Positions 43,728 through 51,856 of a DNA stretch of 64,000 nt are shown here, piece by piece. The notes below the pieces were generated by a model. That model ran no database searches. It was not told the DNA's origin and worked only from the letters and a program-made list of their open reading frames with translations. The position numbers were made by a program, and so were the translations under genes. This DNA comes from Akkermansia sp. (GTDB lineage Bacteria; Verrucomicrobiota; Verrucomicrobiia; Verrucomicrobiales; Akkermansiaceae). The DNA is taken from the NCBI GenBank assembly GCA_030525455.1, contig JAUNER010000003.1, forward strand, positions 54,943-118,942, in the 5' to 3' direction. Position 1 is the stretch's first letter. Each line of letters begins with the position of its first letter.

Positions 43728-45269
43728 TTAATTATGCCCGGTAATGCGCATAAAGGCCTCCGGAGAAACTTCTCGAATGGCTCGGATGATGTTGCGTGAG
43801 AAGCCTTTCATGCGCTCTCTTAGAATGTCTCTATCTTCTTCTCTTTCAAATTCCATACCAACAAGGGCTCGACCAATGCGTTCGCCGGTATAAGTGTAAT
43901 TAAAATAGCAAAGAGAGGCGAGGTCTGCTACTTGTTCCATGAAATCAAGGAAGGCTCTAGGACGTTCAGGGAACTCAATGTGCACAAATAGCGGATATTT
44001 GCACAATGCCGGTTGGAAGTGAATCATTCGGAATCTAACGTCGTCATCTTCACTAATGTCTTCGAGTTTTATGCCTTTATGCTTGAGAGTGGTACGAATG
44101 GTTTCTAAATCCTCGTCAGAGGCGGCAATACCAAAGACCGGGTACTGAGTATCGTAGTCTGTTTTGCCATATTGCACATCTACAAGCATGGTTGCAGACG
44201 GGATGTGGCGAAGATATTTAAGCACTTGTCCACGCTTAGCTTCCATCGCAATACGTAGATAGCGAGTTTCGTGGTTCCCAATCCCGGCTTGTCTGGCAAT
44301 TAAGGTAAGCTGGGTAAAGTCCATGTTAGCTCCGGAGATAATGACAACGCTCTTATCTTCCGGTGCTACCAGATTATTGTTCCATTGTTTAAGGAAGCCT
44401 GCCAAACTCATAGCACCGGATGGTTCCGGTACGACACGAGATGATTCCCACATGGCTCGTATAGCTTGGCAAACCTCATTATTGGTAACGGTCACGTATT
44501 CATCGATTAATTCGCGACAAAGAGTGAATGTTTGCTCTCCGGGAATGTGGACTGCTGTGCCATCGCAAAATACGTCCACATAGTCTAAGTTAGTACGTTG
44601 ACCCATCTCTATGGATTTTTTCATTGATGCTTGGTCGATACCTTCAACACCGATGATTTTGATATTGGGCCAGAATTTTTTTAACCAGCAAGCAACGGCA
44701 GCGGCTAAGCCCCCTCCGCCGATGGGTACGTATGCTCTGTTGAATGGCCCTTCGCCACTCATGACCACTTCATCTGCCAGAGTGCCTTGGCCACCCATAG
44801 TAACGATGTCATCGTAGGGATGAACAAAGGTGCATCCATGTTCCTTTGTGTATTCATGAGCCGCACGAGCTGTTTCATCATAGCAGTCACCATGAAGCAT
44901 GATTGTTACGTGTTCGCCCCCATGGCGTCGTACTTCGCGTTGTTTTACTTCCGGGGTAGAGCGAGGCATGAAAATCACCGCTTGACAGTTAAGAACGCGA
45001 GCCGCTAAAGCTACACCCTGAGCATGGTTCCCGGCAGAGGCGGCTACAATGCCTTTGGCTCTGGCTTCCGGGCTAAGTGCGGCCATACAGTTATAAGCTC
45101 CGCGCCATTTGTAAGCACGAATGGGGCCTAAGTCTTCTCTTTTGGCATAGACGGTGGCCTGAACACCCGGTAAATTGAGTTTTTGCAACGGAGTTTGTTC
45201 TCCTACTGCATAGACGCGTTGACGAGCTTGCAGGATTTCCTCGAAAAGTTGGTCAGAAAGTGTGCTCAT
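43728..45269 (-). CDS. ilvA: Threonine dehydratase (biosynthetic)
   Basis: PLP enzyme deaminating threonine to 2-oxobutanoate, the first step of isoleucine synthesis. 513 residues: the catalytic Lys54 in RAYKWRGAYN (Schiff base), AASAGNHAQGVALAA (phosphate and substrate binding), the Gly-rich PIGGGGLAAAVA, and a C-terminal regulatory region of two ACT-like domains (from about residue 335), the isoleucine-sensitive biosynthetic form. A TAAAAT box 17 nt before the ATG on the minus strand could be its -10. It is followed by maf 10 bp downstream. No other ilv genes are in the window. Confidence 0.93.
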   Translation of the reverse strand: MSTLSDQLFEEILQARQRVYAVGEQTPLQKLNLPGVQATVYAKREDLGPIRAYKWRGAYNCMAALSPEARAKGIVAASAGNHAQGVALAARVLNCQAVIFMPRSTPEVKQREVRRHGGEHVTIMLHGDCYDETARAAHEYTKEHGCTFVHPYDDIVTMGGQGTLADEVVMSGEGPFNRAYVPIGGGGLAAAVACWLKKFWPNIKIIGVEGIDQASMKKSIEMGQRTNLDYVDVFCDGTAVHIPGEQTFTLCRELIDEYVTVTNNEVCQAIRAMWESSRVVPEPSGAMSLAGFLKQWNNNLVAPEDKSVVIISGANMDFTQLTLIARQAGIGNHETRYLRIAMEAKRGQVLKYLRHIPSATMLVDVQYGKTDYDTQYPVFGIAASDEDLETIRTTLKHKGIKLEDISEDDDVRFRMIHFQPALCKYPLFVHIEFPERPRAFLDFMEQVADLASLCYFNYTYTGERIGRALVGMEFEREEDRDILRERMKGFSRNIIRAIREVSPEAFMRITGHN

Positions 45270-45379
45270 GATGGTGTTTCGGAGTTATTTTACCAAGCAG
45301 AGTTGCTATTACCAGAGAAAATATGCCATTGACCCAAGGAATCTTGCTTTTTTTGAATTTAGGGGATGAGAAAGCCAGA

Positions 45380-46093
45380 TTATTCCTCTGTGGATTTTCT
45401 GGGTTTTGGTGCATTTGTGCCACCAATAAGTAGAACAATTTCGCCTTTTGGTGGGCGGTTATCAAATTCTTGAGCTAATTCGGCAGCGCTTCCACGGTGG
45501 TAGGTTTCAAATGTTTTAGTGAGTTCTCGAGCGACACAAATAGAAGCATCGGGAGCTAATTCTGCAAGAGTGTGGATGGTTTTTACGATTCTGTGGGGAG
45601 ATTCGTAAAAGATGCTAGTGTGTGATGATTCCAGAGCTTGCTGGAGGGTGCTAGCTTTTTTCCCGGATTTTACAGGTAAAAATCCGCCAAAGAAAAAAGC
45701 ATCTGTAGGTAAGCCGGACCCTACAAGAGCCGTGATGACAGCAGAGGGGCCGGGAAGAACGGTAAAACTTATGTTATGTTCTTTTAGGGTTTGGATGAGT
45801 CTATAACCCGGGTCGCTTACACCGGGCATTCCGGCATCACTAATGATAGCAAAGCTTTCACCGCTTGCCGCACGAGTAGCGATTTCTACGGCACGAGGCT
45901 GTTCGTTGTGGTCATGCATGCTGAGTAGAGGCTTATGAATGTCATAGTGACTCAGCAATAACCCGGAATGACGCGTGTCTTCGCAGGCAATAATGTCAAC
46001 TTTTTTTAAGACTTCCAATGCCCGTAGAGTGATATCTGAGCGGTTGCCTATGGGTACAGGCACGAAGTATACACTGTATTCTATTTCCGGCAT
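45380..46093 (-). CDS. rsmI: 16S rRNA (cytidine-1402-2'-O)-methyltransferase
   Basis: SAM-dependent methylation of the P-site region of 16S rRNA. 237 residues. Tetrapyrrole-methylase fold with VPVPIGNRSDITLRALEVLKKVDIIACEDTRHSGLLL at the N-terminus, AIISDAGMPGVSDPGYRLI, and LPGPSAVITALVGSGLPTDAFFFGGFLP. The combination is specific to RsmI. The C-terminal tail ends in a basic, disordered segment. It begins 12 bp after lptE, in the order hisI-bamD-lptE-rsmI. Confidence 0.95.
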   Translation of the reverse strand: MPEIEYSVYFVPVPIGNRSDITLRALEVLKKVDIIACEDTRHSGLLLSHYDIHKPLLSMHDHNEQPRAVEIATRAASGESFAIISDAGMPGVSDPGYRLIQTLKEHNISFTVLPGPSAVITALVGSGLPTDAFFFGGFLPVKSGKKASTLQQALESSHTSIFYESPHRIVKTIHTLAELAPDASICVARELTKTFETYHRGSAAELAQEFDNRPPKGEIVLLIGGTNAPKPRKSTEE

Positions 46094-46105
46094 AGGGATG
46101 AAGAA

Positions 46106-46612
46106 TTAACCATTAGTGAGGCATTCTGCGATAGATGTGGCCACCAGGCGAGCAGCATACGAAAGTGCGGAAGTGCGGGCTGTTTGGATGTTCCCACTAT
46201 CATAAAATTCCCCGGTTTCTTCTACGGAGTTGGTGTATAGAACCTTGTTTGTTTTCGCATCGACAATTCTGTATTCGACTTCCATACGCAATCCGTATTC
46301 TATACTTTTATAAGTATCGTCACGACTAGAGCGTAATTGGTCAAAGGAAATAGATTTTATGGTCCCTTCGAGGCGTACATCTGCTTTTCCCGTTGTGCTG
46401 AGAGAGTAAGTTCCATCACGTTGGATTTCATCAGCTAGAGCACCGGAAAGTAAAGTGCCCGCACGAGGTTCGAGTGAATTGTTTTCAAATAAACAAACCT
46501 TGATTGTTTTTGCAAACTCAATTTGCGGAGGTTTGGTGCCACCTAATTGATAGCCGCAAGAAACTATGGCTAAACTGAGTATAGATAGGATTAGCGTTTT
46601 GATGTTGAACAT
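46106..46612 (-). CDS. lptE: LPS-assembly lipoprotein LptE-like
   Basis: Outer-membrane lipoprotein expected to plug LptD during lipopolysaccharide insertion. 168 residues with a signal peptide and lipobox AIVSC (Cys19), immediately followed by GYQLGG, the mature N-terminus typical of LptE. A beta-alpha pattern follows (KTIKVCLFENNSLEPRAGTLLSGALADEI, then YRIVDAKTNKVLYTNSVEETGEFY). The context supports it: bamD lies directly upstream (19 bp), so two outer-membrane assembly lipoproteins are cotranscribed. lptD is not in the window. Sequence similarity in this family is low, so confidence rests on pattern and position. Confidence 0.8.
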   Translation of the reverse strand: MFNIKTLILSILSLAIVSCGYQLGGTKPPQIEFAKTIKVCLFENNSLEPRAGTLLSGALADEIQRDGTYSLSTTGKADVRLEGTIKSISFDQLRSSRDDTYKSIEYGLRMEVEYRIVDAKTNKVLYTNSVEETGEFYDSGNIQTARTSALSYAARLVATSIAECLTNG

Positions 46613-46631
46613 ATATGATACTCAGATTAAG

Positions 46632-47585
46632 TTATTGTTTTGCTGTGGATTTAAGCTCTTTAAGTCGGGCTTTTGCTTTAGCCGCAGCTTTTGGGTGAAT
46701 TTTAGCCTTAGAGGCAACTTCTTGGTAGCAGAATGTGGCAGCCGGAATATCTTTCATTTTTAATAGATAATACTCGGCTATATCTAATTGTTGTTCGACA
46801 ATTAAGCGGTCAATGTCAGCTAGATTATTACGAATGCTTGCCACTTTTGAGCTGTTGGGGTAGCGTTGCAGGTAGTCTTCGTATGCTTCTTGGGCTCGTG
46901 TAATGTTGATAGGATTTCTGTCGCCCTTTTCAGATGCTTGGTGGTAGAGTTTTGCAATTTTTAACTGAGCCGGTGCGGCCAGTGGTGATGTTTGATAGTC
47001 ATCTACGATAGTCTGATAGGCTTTAATGGCTTCATCGATTTTGTCTTGATTGCTATGGTAATTCCCCAATACATTCATGGCTTGTGCCGCAGAGGGAGCA
47101 TAAGGAGCGTTTTCTTTGACCTTTGTGAGCCATTCTGTAACGTAAGTAGGAGAGATGGGAACCTCAAATAACCAAACTACTTCCGTAGTAAGTGTGCCAT
47201 TTGCGGCACTAAATGCCATGTTTTTTTGTCGCTCTAGTGTCTTGGTATACAATGGACTATCAGGGTGGCGGTCAATAAGTTCCTGATATTGCTTAAAGGC
47301 ATCTGCATAGCGACCGTTTTTTTCATAAAGTTCCCCCATATTGTATCTGGCACGAGGGGCTTCTAGGGATAGTGGGTAATCTTCTACGATTTCTTCATAG
47401 TAATCAATAGCATCTTTCCAATCTCCTTTTTGGGCTTCTTTTTTAGCTTTGTTGAGGAGCTTGTTTGCTTCGGGATTTCGAAGGTGAACCGAGCCGGGTA
47501 AGGGGGGAGCATCGGTGGTGCATTGGCAAAGTAGTCCGGCAACAATGAGATGTGCTAGTGGTATGAAGAACTTTTTCACGCTCAT
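46632..47585 (-). CDS. bamD: Outer-membrane assembly lipoprotein BamD-like (TPR)
   Basis: Component of the BAM complex that inserts beta-barrel proteins. 317 residues from the ATG at 47585. The signal peptide ends LLCQCTTDAPP, where Cys21 is the likely lipidated residue although the lipobox is poor. Tetratricopeptide repeats follow: AKKEAQKGDWKDAIDYYEEIVEDYPLSLEAPRARYNMGELYEKNGRYADAFKQYQELIDRHPDSPLY, and later AIKAYQTIVDDYQTSPLAAPAQLKIAKLYHQA. The C-terminus ends with a Lys/Ala-rich helix. An in-frame start 56 codons upstream would run through the hisI end and a large palindrome and is not credible. It is followed by lptE. Confidence 0.83.
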   Translation of the reverse strand: MSVKKFFIPLAHLIVAGLLCQCTTDAPPLPGSVHLRNPEANKLLNKAKKEAQKGDWKDAIDYYEEIVEDYPLSLEAPRARYNMGELYEKNGRYADAFKQYQELIDRHPDSPLYTKTLERQKNMAFSAANGTLTTEVVWLFEVPISPTYVTEWLTKVKENAPYAPSAAQAMNVLGNYHSNQDKIDEAIKAYQTIVDDYQTSPLAAPAQLKIAKLYHQASEKGDRNPINITRAQEAYEDYLQRYPNSSKVASIRNNLADIDRLIVEQQLDIAEYYLLKMKDIPAATFCYQEVASKAKIHPKAAAKAKARLKELKSTAKQ

Positions 47586-47608
47586 AATTGTATACAAGTC
47601 AGACAGAG

Positions 47609-47638
47609 GCGTCAACATGAAGCCATGCATGTTGACGC
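47609..47638. repeat. Perfect 11-bp palindromic element between hisI and bamD
   Basis: GCGTCAACATG (47609-47619) and CATGTTGACGC (47628-47638) form a perfect inverted repeat with an 8-nt centre, 23 bp upstream of the bamD ATG. Each arm contains TTGACG. The minus-strand copy has a TACAAT 17 nt downstream, but that -10 ends 1 nt before the ATG, too close for that start. No U-run follows it. A mRNA hairpin or an operator is possible. Confidence 0.55.
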
Positions 47639-47661
47639 ATAAAAGACTAGGATGGCAGGGA

Positions 47662-48138
47662 TTAGTGCCCTTTCCCATAGACGGCTTCGGCGTCGAAAAC
47701 GACCCCGCCGTCTGATTCTTTAAGTGTAACCACTTGGCCATCCGGCTGAGCATTTATTGCTTCACCAAAGGGAACGGAGCGGTAAAAACATGAGTGGTGA
47801 CCAGTGTGGCATGCCCCGGCACCGCATTGATCAACGAGAAGGATGAGGGCATCTTGGTCGCAGTCAATGAGGATTTGTTTGATTTTTTGAACGTGGCCGC
47901 TGGTTGCTCCCTTGTGCCAAATTTCTTGGCGGCTACGGGAGTAATACACAGCTTCGCCTAGTTCGAGGGTCATGCGGAGGGAATCTGCATTCATGTAGGC
48001 AAGCATGAGCGGCTCACGTGTTTCGTGATCCATGGCTAATGCAGGGATGAGGCCATTGGCATCAAATTTCGGTGCAAATGCACTTCCTTTTTCTACATTT
48101 ACTTGGCTACGGTCGGCAAAAATAATTTTTGTGTTCAT
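47662..48138 (-). CDS. hisI: Phosphoribosyl-AMP cyclohydrolase
   Basis: Third step of histidine synthesis, opening the adenine ring of PR-AMP. 158 residues, single-domain HisI without the HisE (PR-ATP pyrophosphatase) domain. The family core is [39 protein letters not shown], then [29 protein letters not shown], with the Zn ligand Cys residues and the Mg-binding DxDxD-like acidic cluster (DCDQD). No other his genes are in the window. It starts the hisI-bamD-lptE-rsmI run and is divergent from holB. Confidence 0.93.
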   Translation of the reverse strand: MNTKIIFADRSQVNVEKGSAFAPKFDANGLIPALAMDHETREPLMLAYMNADSLRMTLELGEAVYYSRSRQEIWHKGATSGHVQKIKQILIDCDQDALILLVDQCGAGACHTGHHSCFYRSVPFGEAINAQPDGQVVTLKESDGGVVFDAEAVYGKGH

Positions 48139-48219
48139 GGTTTTTGGTTTGTGTCTGGAGCTTTAGTACATGAATTATTCGACATAATCCAATCTTTTCT
48201 GTTGCTCTGACGCAACGAA

Positions 48220-49209
48220 ATGGTTTCAATGGTCAAAGTCATGGCATTTACGGCTTCTCAAGCATTCGAATTATTAAAGACAGCGTTTCTTTCAAACCGC
48301 TTGCCTCATGCGTTACTTATCACGGGTGATGAGGAACATGGGGTGGCAGAACTTATTCTCTCTCTCCTTCATATCTTGAATGGTGTGAAAGCAGAAAGCT
48401 TGGATTTTGTTCGTGATGAGTATTGTCGTATTGTTAGACCAAAGTCAAAGACTCGTCGTATTTTACGTGAGGATATTCGTTCTATTGAGCCATTTTTACA
48501 GCAAATGGCTGCGGAGAATAAATGGAAAGTTGTCGTTTTTATGGATGCCGAACGTATGAATGAAGAGGCGGCTAATGCTTTCCTAAAGACCTTGGAAGAG
48601 CCTCCTCGACAGAGTTTGATTCTTTTAGTGACTAATCAGCCAGAGCAGTTGTTGCGGACTATTTTATCTCGATGTGTACGTATTAATTTATTGCAATCAT
48701 CTGAATTTAAGTTGACTTCTATTCAAGAGGCATTGCTGCCATATTGGATTAAAGCCTGTAATTGTATTAATAATGATGTGACGGCACTTTCATTCCGCTC
48801 GCAATTTGTGGCGGTGATGGAAATGGCTCGAAAGGAAATTACTCGAACTTTAACCCAAGCTTTGAAAGAAGAGTCAAAAGAGGTGGCACAAGGTACGGAT
48901 ACCGCAGATTGGGAATCTCAGCATAAAGAGACCCTTGCCGCTCACATAGAGACAGAGTATTTGGAGCAGAGAGCCCAGGCATTGGAACTGATGACTTGTT
49001 GGTTTGGGCAGGCGGCTTTGATTGCTTCCGGAGCACCATCGGTTTCTCCGATTCACCCGGATGTTGTTAAATTGTCAAAGCAGATGAGTGTGCAGGAATT
49101 GCTACAACGAATGGAGGCTATATCTCGCTTGCGAGATGATTTGAATTATAATATCTCAGAGCCATTGGCTTTTGATGTCCATTTTCTAGATGCCTTAGGA
49201 AAAAAATAG
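48220..49209 (+). CDS. holB: DNA polymerase III delta' subunit-like clamp-loader protein
   Basis: AAA+ family clamp-loader subunit. 329 residues (starts at 48220, 48229 or 48241 are possible; the homology begins at MAFTASQAFELLKTAFLSNRLPHALLITG). The segment VVFMDAERMNEEAANAFLKTLEEPPRQSLILLVTNQPEQLLRTILSRCVRI is typical of delta' and tau/gamma. The P-loop position reads GDEEHGVAEL, so the Walker A motif is degenerate as expected for the non-catalytic delta'. The C-terminal collar region is helical with an acidic insertion. It stands alone, divergent from hisI. Its stop codon lies within a terminator hairpin shared with the convergent sialidase gene. Confidence 0.85.
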   Translation: MVSMVKVMAFTASQAFELLKTAFLSNRLPHALLITGDEEHGVAELILSLLHILNGVKAESLDFVRDEYCRIVRPKSKTRRILREDIRSIEPFLQQMAAENKWKVVVFMDAERMNEEAANAFLKTLEEPPRQSLILLVTNQPEQLLRTILSRCVRINLLQSSEFKLTSIQEALLPYWIKACNCINNDVTALSFRSQFVAVMEMARKEITRTLTQALKEESKEVAQGTDTADWESQHKETLAAHIETEYLEQRAQALELMTCWFGQAALIASGAPSVSPIHPDVVKLSKQMSVQELLQRMEAISRLRDDLNYNISEPLAFDVHFLDALGKK

Positions 49210-49231
49210 CCGAGTCCGGGTGACTCGGCTA
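49200..49231 (-). terminator. Terminator of the sialidase gene, overlapping the holB stop
   Basis: TAGCCGAGTC (49207-49216) and GACTCGGCTA (49222-49231) form a perfect 10-bp stem with a 5-nt loop. On the minus strand it is followed by a run of T (49200-49206 are A on plus). The holB TAG is part of the stem. Confidence 0.88.
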
Positions 49232-49258
49232 CATGGTGAGGTTTGTCTTTTATTGGGA

Positions 49259-50470
49259 TTACTTGATAACGGGGGCTTTTTTCCCGGGGGCTAGACCTGT
49301 GTCCTTTCCGTCAGTTAGCCAATCAAGGGTAACAGGTACGTATTTGAGTTTTTTGATATGCTCTTCATTTTCTTCGTATAAGATGCCAATGACACCGGGT
49401 ACAACAGGGGCTACACTAGAGTAAGCAAATCCTCCAACTCCTAATAATTTTTTAATAGGCCATGTTTTACCATTGTCGTAGGATAGAGCAAGTTGTCCTT
49501 CGAGACGGCGGTTTTTGCTTGGACCGGAGAAGATAATGCGGCTCTTATTACCTAACTCTGCTTGGTCGCTGTATGAGTAGGTAACAAGGGAGTTTTGTGT
49601 GCTGTCGCAGAAGAGTTCCGGACAGTCCTGCACTTGCCCCCATGATTCGCCACCGTCATTTGACCACACGATGCGTCGGCAGTTGCCACTTGTCCAGTGA
49701 CGGGCAATGATAACGACCCCACCATCGTCGGTTTCAGCGATAGAGGTTTCGTTGACGTGCCCCTTGAGGTTAGTTGTCGGTTTGCCGATTTGCCAGGTTT
49801 TACCACCATCATCGCTGTAAACACATGAGAGTACCCACTGGCCGAATGGCCCTTCGTTCATGGGGATAAGGAGACGCCCTTTGTGTGGTCCACGTTTTAG
49901 TTGGAGCCCGGCATTAGGCCCGGTAGCCATGATGTCGACCCCAGTTGCTCGTTTAGTGGTTTGTGTAACTTCAACTGGCTTTGACCATGAGCCCCCCATG
50001 TTTTTGCTATGAATCACATAGTTGCGGATGCACTTGGGGTCATCCCATCCGGTTGGTATGCCGGGTTGGCGTTCTCTAACCCCGGCAGGGTAACGCTGGA
50101 AAAAGACGGAAAGAGTTTTGGTTTTTGCATCAAATACGGGGCAGGGGTTATTAAATGTAGCTCCATTGGCTTTGGCAATAGTGCGTACAGATCCCCATGT
50201 TTTGCCTCCGTTTTTACTTACGCTCATGATGATGTCGTTTTTACCCTGGTCGGTGTTTTGGTAGCGACCTTCGGCAAAAGCGATGAGGTGACCTTTCCCA
50301 ACCTGAATGAGTGCCGGGATGCGAATGGAGGCGTATGGGTTGTTTTTGCCTGCTTCAAATACGGTGACTGCTCGGTCTGTGGGGTATTTGGTGGCATTTT
50401 CTTTTTTAGCTTGTGCCGGTAATATGGCCAAGCAAGCTAAGCTAATGATGCTGGTTACAAGTGAATTCAT
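49259..50470 (-). CDS. Exported exo-alpha-sialidase (GH33)
   Basis: Hydrolyses terminal sialic acids from glycoconjugates such as mucin. 403 residues with a signal peptide (MNSLVTSIISLACLAILPAQA, cleavage at about 21) and no lipobox. It has the six-bladed propeller hallmarks: the FRIP-type motif SIRIP (Arg50), AEGR (67), and Asp boxes SKNGGKTW (85-92), SDDGGKTW (219-226), SNDGGESW (270-277) and SYDNGKTW (330-337). NETS (Glu241) is the likely base partner and Tyr350 (GGFAY) the probable nucleophile. Further Arg residues at 265-266 or 321-322 can complete the carboxylate-binding triad. It is transcribed alone from a strong leaderless-type promoter, which suits a mucin-degrading lifestyle. Confidence 0.93.
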   Translation of the reverse strand: MNSLVTSIISLACLAILPAQAKKENATKYPTDRAVTVFEAGKNNPYASIRIPALIQVGKGHLIAFAEGRYQNTDQGKNDIIMSVSKNGGKTWGSVRTIAKANGATFNNPCPVFDAKTKTLSVFFQRYPAGVRERQPGIPTGWDDPKCIRNYVIHSKNMGGSWSKPVEVTQTTKRATGVDIMATGPNAGLQLKRGPHKGRLLIPMNEGPFGQWVLSCVYSDDGGKTWQIGKPTTNLKGHVNETSIAETDDGGVVIIARHWTSGNCRRIVWSNDGGESWGQVQDCPELFCDSTQNSLVTYSYSDQAELGNKSRIIFSGPSKNRRLEGQLALSYDNGKTWPIKKLLGVGGFAYSSVAPVVPGVIGILYEENEEHIKKLKYVPVTLDWLTDGKDTGLAPGKKAPVIK

Positions 50471-50478
50471 CGTTGGGC

Positions 50479-50507
50479 ATTATAGCAACTCCCCCTTCGT
50501 TACTCAA
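50479..50507 (-). promoter_or_regulatory. Sialidase promoter, leaderless configuration
   Basis: On the minus strand, -35 TTGAGT (50502-50507), 17-nt spacer, perfect -10 TATAAT (50479-50484), 8 nt to the ATG. Confidence 0.7.
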
Positions 50508-50551
50508 TCTCTAAATAATGAAGGGGGGTGCTAAAAAAGGAGTGCCGGCAC

Positions 50552-50761
50552 TTAGTTGTCGACTTGTTTCGCTTTTTGTATATAAGCTGTAACAGCACAG
50601 GCTAAGTGCATGATAATAGGGACGATGATAGTCCAGCCTAGAATATAATCCAGTACGGCGATACAGATAAACCAGATGATGGCGGATATAAGGTTGCCGG
50701 CATAGAGCTGTCCTAGACCGGGAATTATGAGGCTGAGTATGGCTGCGAGGAATGATTTCAT
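50552..50761 (-). CDS. Small TM2-like membrane protein
   Basis: 69 residues from the ATG at 50761, beginning MKSFLAAILSLIIPGLGQLYAGN. PGLGQLYAG at a helix end is the signature of small TM2/DUF5683-like membrane proteins. Two to three hydrophobic segments cover nearly the whole chain, with a short basic tail (YIQKAKQVDN). An upstream in-frame start at 50836 would overlap the preceding gene and adds polar residues. It lies 43 bp after the 184-residue membrane protein on the same strand and is probably cotranscribed. Its function is unknown. Confidence 0.65.
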   Translation of the reverse strand: MKSFLAAILSLIIPGLGQLYAGNLISAIIWFICIAVLDYILGWTIIVPIIMHLACAVTAYIQKAKQVDN

Positions 50762-50804
50762 GTTGATGGTGTTGGGTGTTTGATGGCTTTTCGTGCTTGT
50801 TTGT

Positions 50805-51359
50805 TCAATAAAAGATACCATAAATGCTGTAAACAAAGATGAGGCTAATGCCTAGAGACAAGCAGAAGTAGGAGATTCGTAGGAGTTTTGTTTTTTTAAA
50901 AATGGTTGAAATAAGTAGGAATGTGCTGACGAGGACAAGCCACAAGATGGTGATGATAGCATAATCGAATCCGGAGCGACCGATTCTATATGGGGCATTT
51001 ATATCATCCGGTAATACAAATGCGAGTGAGGTTAAAATAAGAGTCAGGAGAATGTAGGTGCTGGTTTTAAGTGTTTTGTGGGTGGTGTGCGTGATGGGGG
51101 GATTTTTACCAATAGCAAATGTAGGTGATGCCGAGGCTTGTGTAACTTCCTTCTGGAAAAATGGAATAAAGAGAATCCCTACCATTAGCAAAGGCAGAGG
51201 AAGGTACATAAGTGAATAGGTAAAAGCTTCTAAAATAATGCTACCTAGATGACATGTCATCCAAATAAATAAAGGAATAACCGCTAGGATCAGTAAAGCC
51301 GCTCCCTTCGGGTTGATGGTTTTGTTTGCAATTTTTATTCCTTGAGATGTTAGGTGCAT
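50805..51359 (-). CDS. Hypothetical membrane protein
   Basis: 184 residues from the ATG at 51359, with about five hydrophobic helices (AALLILAVIPLFIWMTCHLG, then AFTYSLMYLPLPLLMVGILFI, TYILLTLILTSLAFVL, YAIITILWLVLVSTFLLIS and ISYFCLSLGISLIFVYSIYGI) and short basic loops. There is no recognisable family motif. A promoter (TTGACT, 17 nt, TATCAC) ends 12 nt before this ATG and supports the start, while an in-frame ATG at 51440 would add 27 unrelated residues. It precedes the small TM2-like gene. Confidence 0.62.
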   Translation of the reverse strand: MHLTSQGIKIANKTINPKGAALLILAVIPLFIWMTCHLGSIILEAFTYSLMYLPLPLLMVGILFIPFFQKEVTQASASPTFAIGKNPPITHTTHKTLKTSTYILLTLILTSLAFVLPDDINAPYRIGRSGFDYAIITILWLVLVSTFLLISTIFKKTKLLRISYFCLSLGISLIFVYSIYGIFY

Positions 51360-51371
51360 GATATCGTTTGT

Positions 51372-51400
51372 GTGATAATGAAATCGAGTATGAAAGTCAA
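51372..51400 (-). promoter_or_regulatory. Promoter of the membrane-protein pair
   Basis: On the minus strand, -35 TTGACT (51395-51400), 17-nt spacer, -10 TATCAC (51372-51377), 12 nt to the ATG at 51359. Confidence 0.5.
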
Positions 51401-51440
51401 GTAATTTTAAGTGGTTGCGGTGGTGTTTCAGATTTGGCAA

Positions 51441-51856
51441 AGATTGATTGTTCTCCCAAAGTACAGCGACGATTAAAGCAACATCGTCCCTCCCTCCCCC
51501 TCAAATTCCGCTGCTTAATCTAAATCGCAAACGAATTCTGCTTCAATGAACTCAATTTTACAGAAATAACTTGCGTTGCCTTGGAGATTAAAGCGAGGGT
51601 TGTCTTGTATGTATCACGAAATTTGGGAGTGAAGTATTTTTTATTCATAGTTAAGTGTATGTATTGTAGTTGTTTATATTTTGATGTAACTATATAACGC
51701 ATGGCAGATCTACTCCGTCCTAGCCCTCTTGGGTTCGGTTATTTTTGAGGCAATACGAGAAGGTGCGAGAAACACTCTCTAGTCTTGACTACGAGGCGAA
51801 GTATGGTACCCTTTCCGCGCTCGATTTAATTATTTGTAAAAGGGTAAAGTAGCATC
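51441..51856. other. 416-bp intergenic region before lepA
   Basis: No convincing gene. It contains a promoter-like pair (TTGTTT, 17 nt, TATAAC at 51693-51698) followed by a terminator-like hairpin with AGCCC/GGGTT core and outer CCG/CGG (51715-51738), then TTATTTTTG. Further on is a likely lepA promoter at 51785-51812. A 60-codon minus-strand frame at 51520-51702 has no start signal or homology that I can see. Confidence 0.5.
51785..51812 (+). promoter_or_regulatory. Possible lepA promoter
   Basis: -35 TTGACT (51785-51790), 16-nt spacer, weak -10 TACCCT (51807-51812). The leader would be about 38 nt. Confidence 0.35.

Noticed and set aside
47587..47615. TTGACG-N17-TACAAT promoter for bamD
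   Set aside because: The -10 ends 1 nt before the ATG, so a normal start would fall inside the coding region. I kept only the palindrome.
51520..51702. 60-codon minus-strand open frame before lepA
   Set aside because: Low-complexity composition, no promoter or start signal, and no recognisable motif. It is likely a chance frame in AT-rich DNA.
51715..51746. Possible tRNA (GGGTTCGG resembles a T-loop)
   Set aside because: No acceptor stem, D-arm or anticodon arm can be formed around it. I found no tRNA anywhere in the window.
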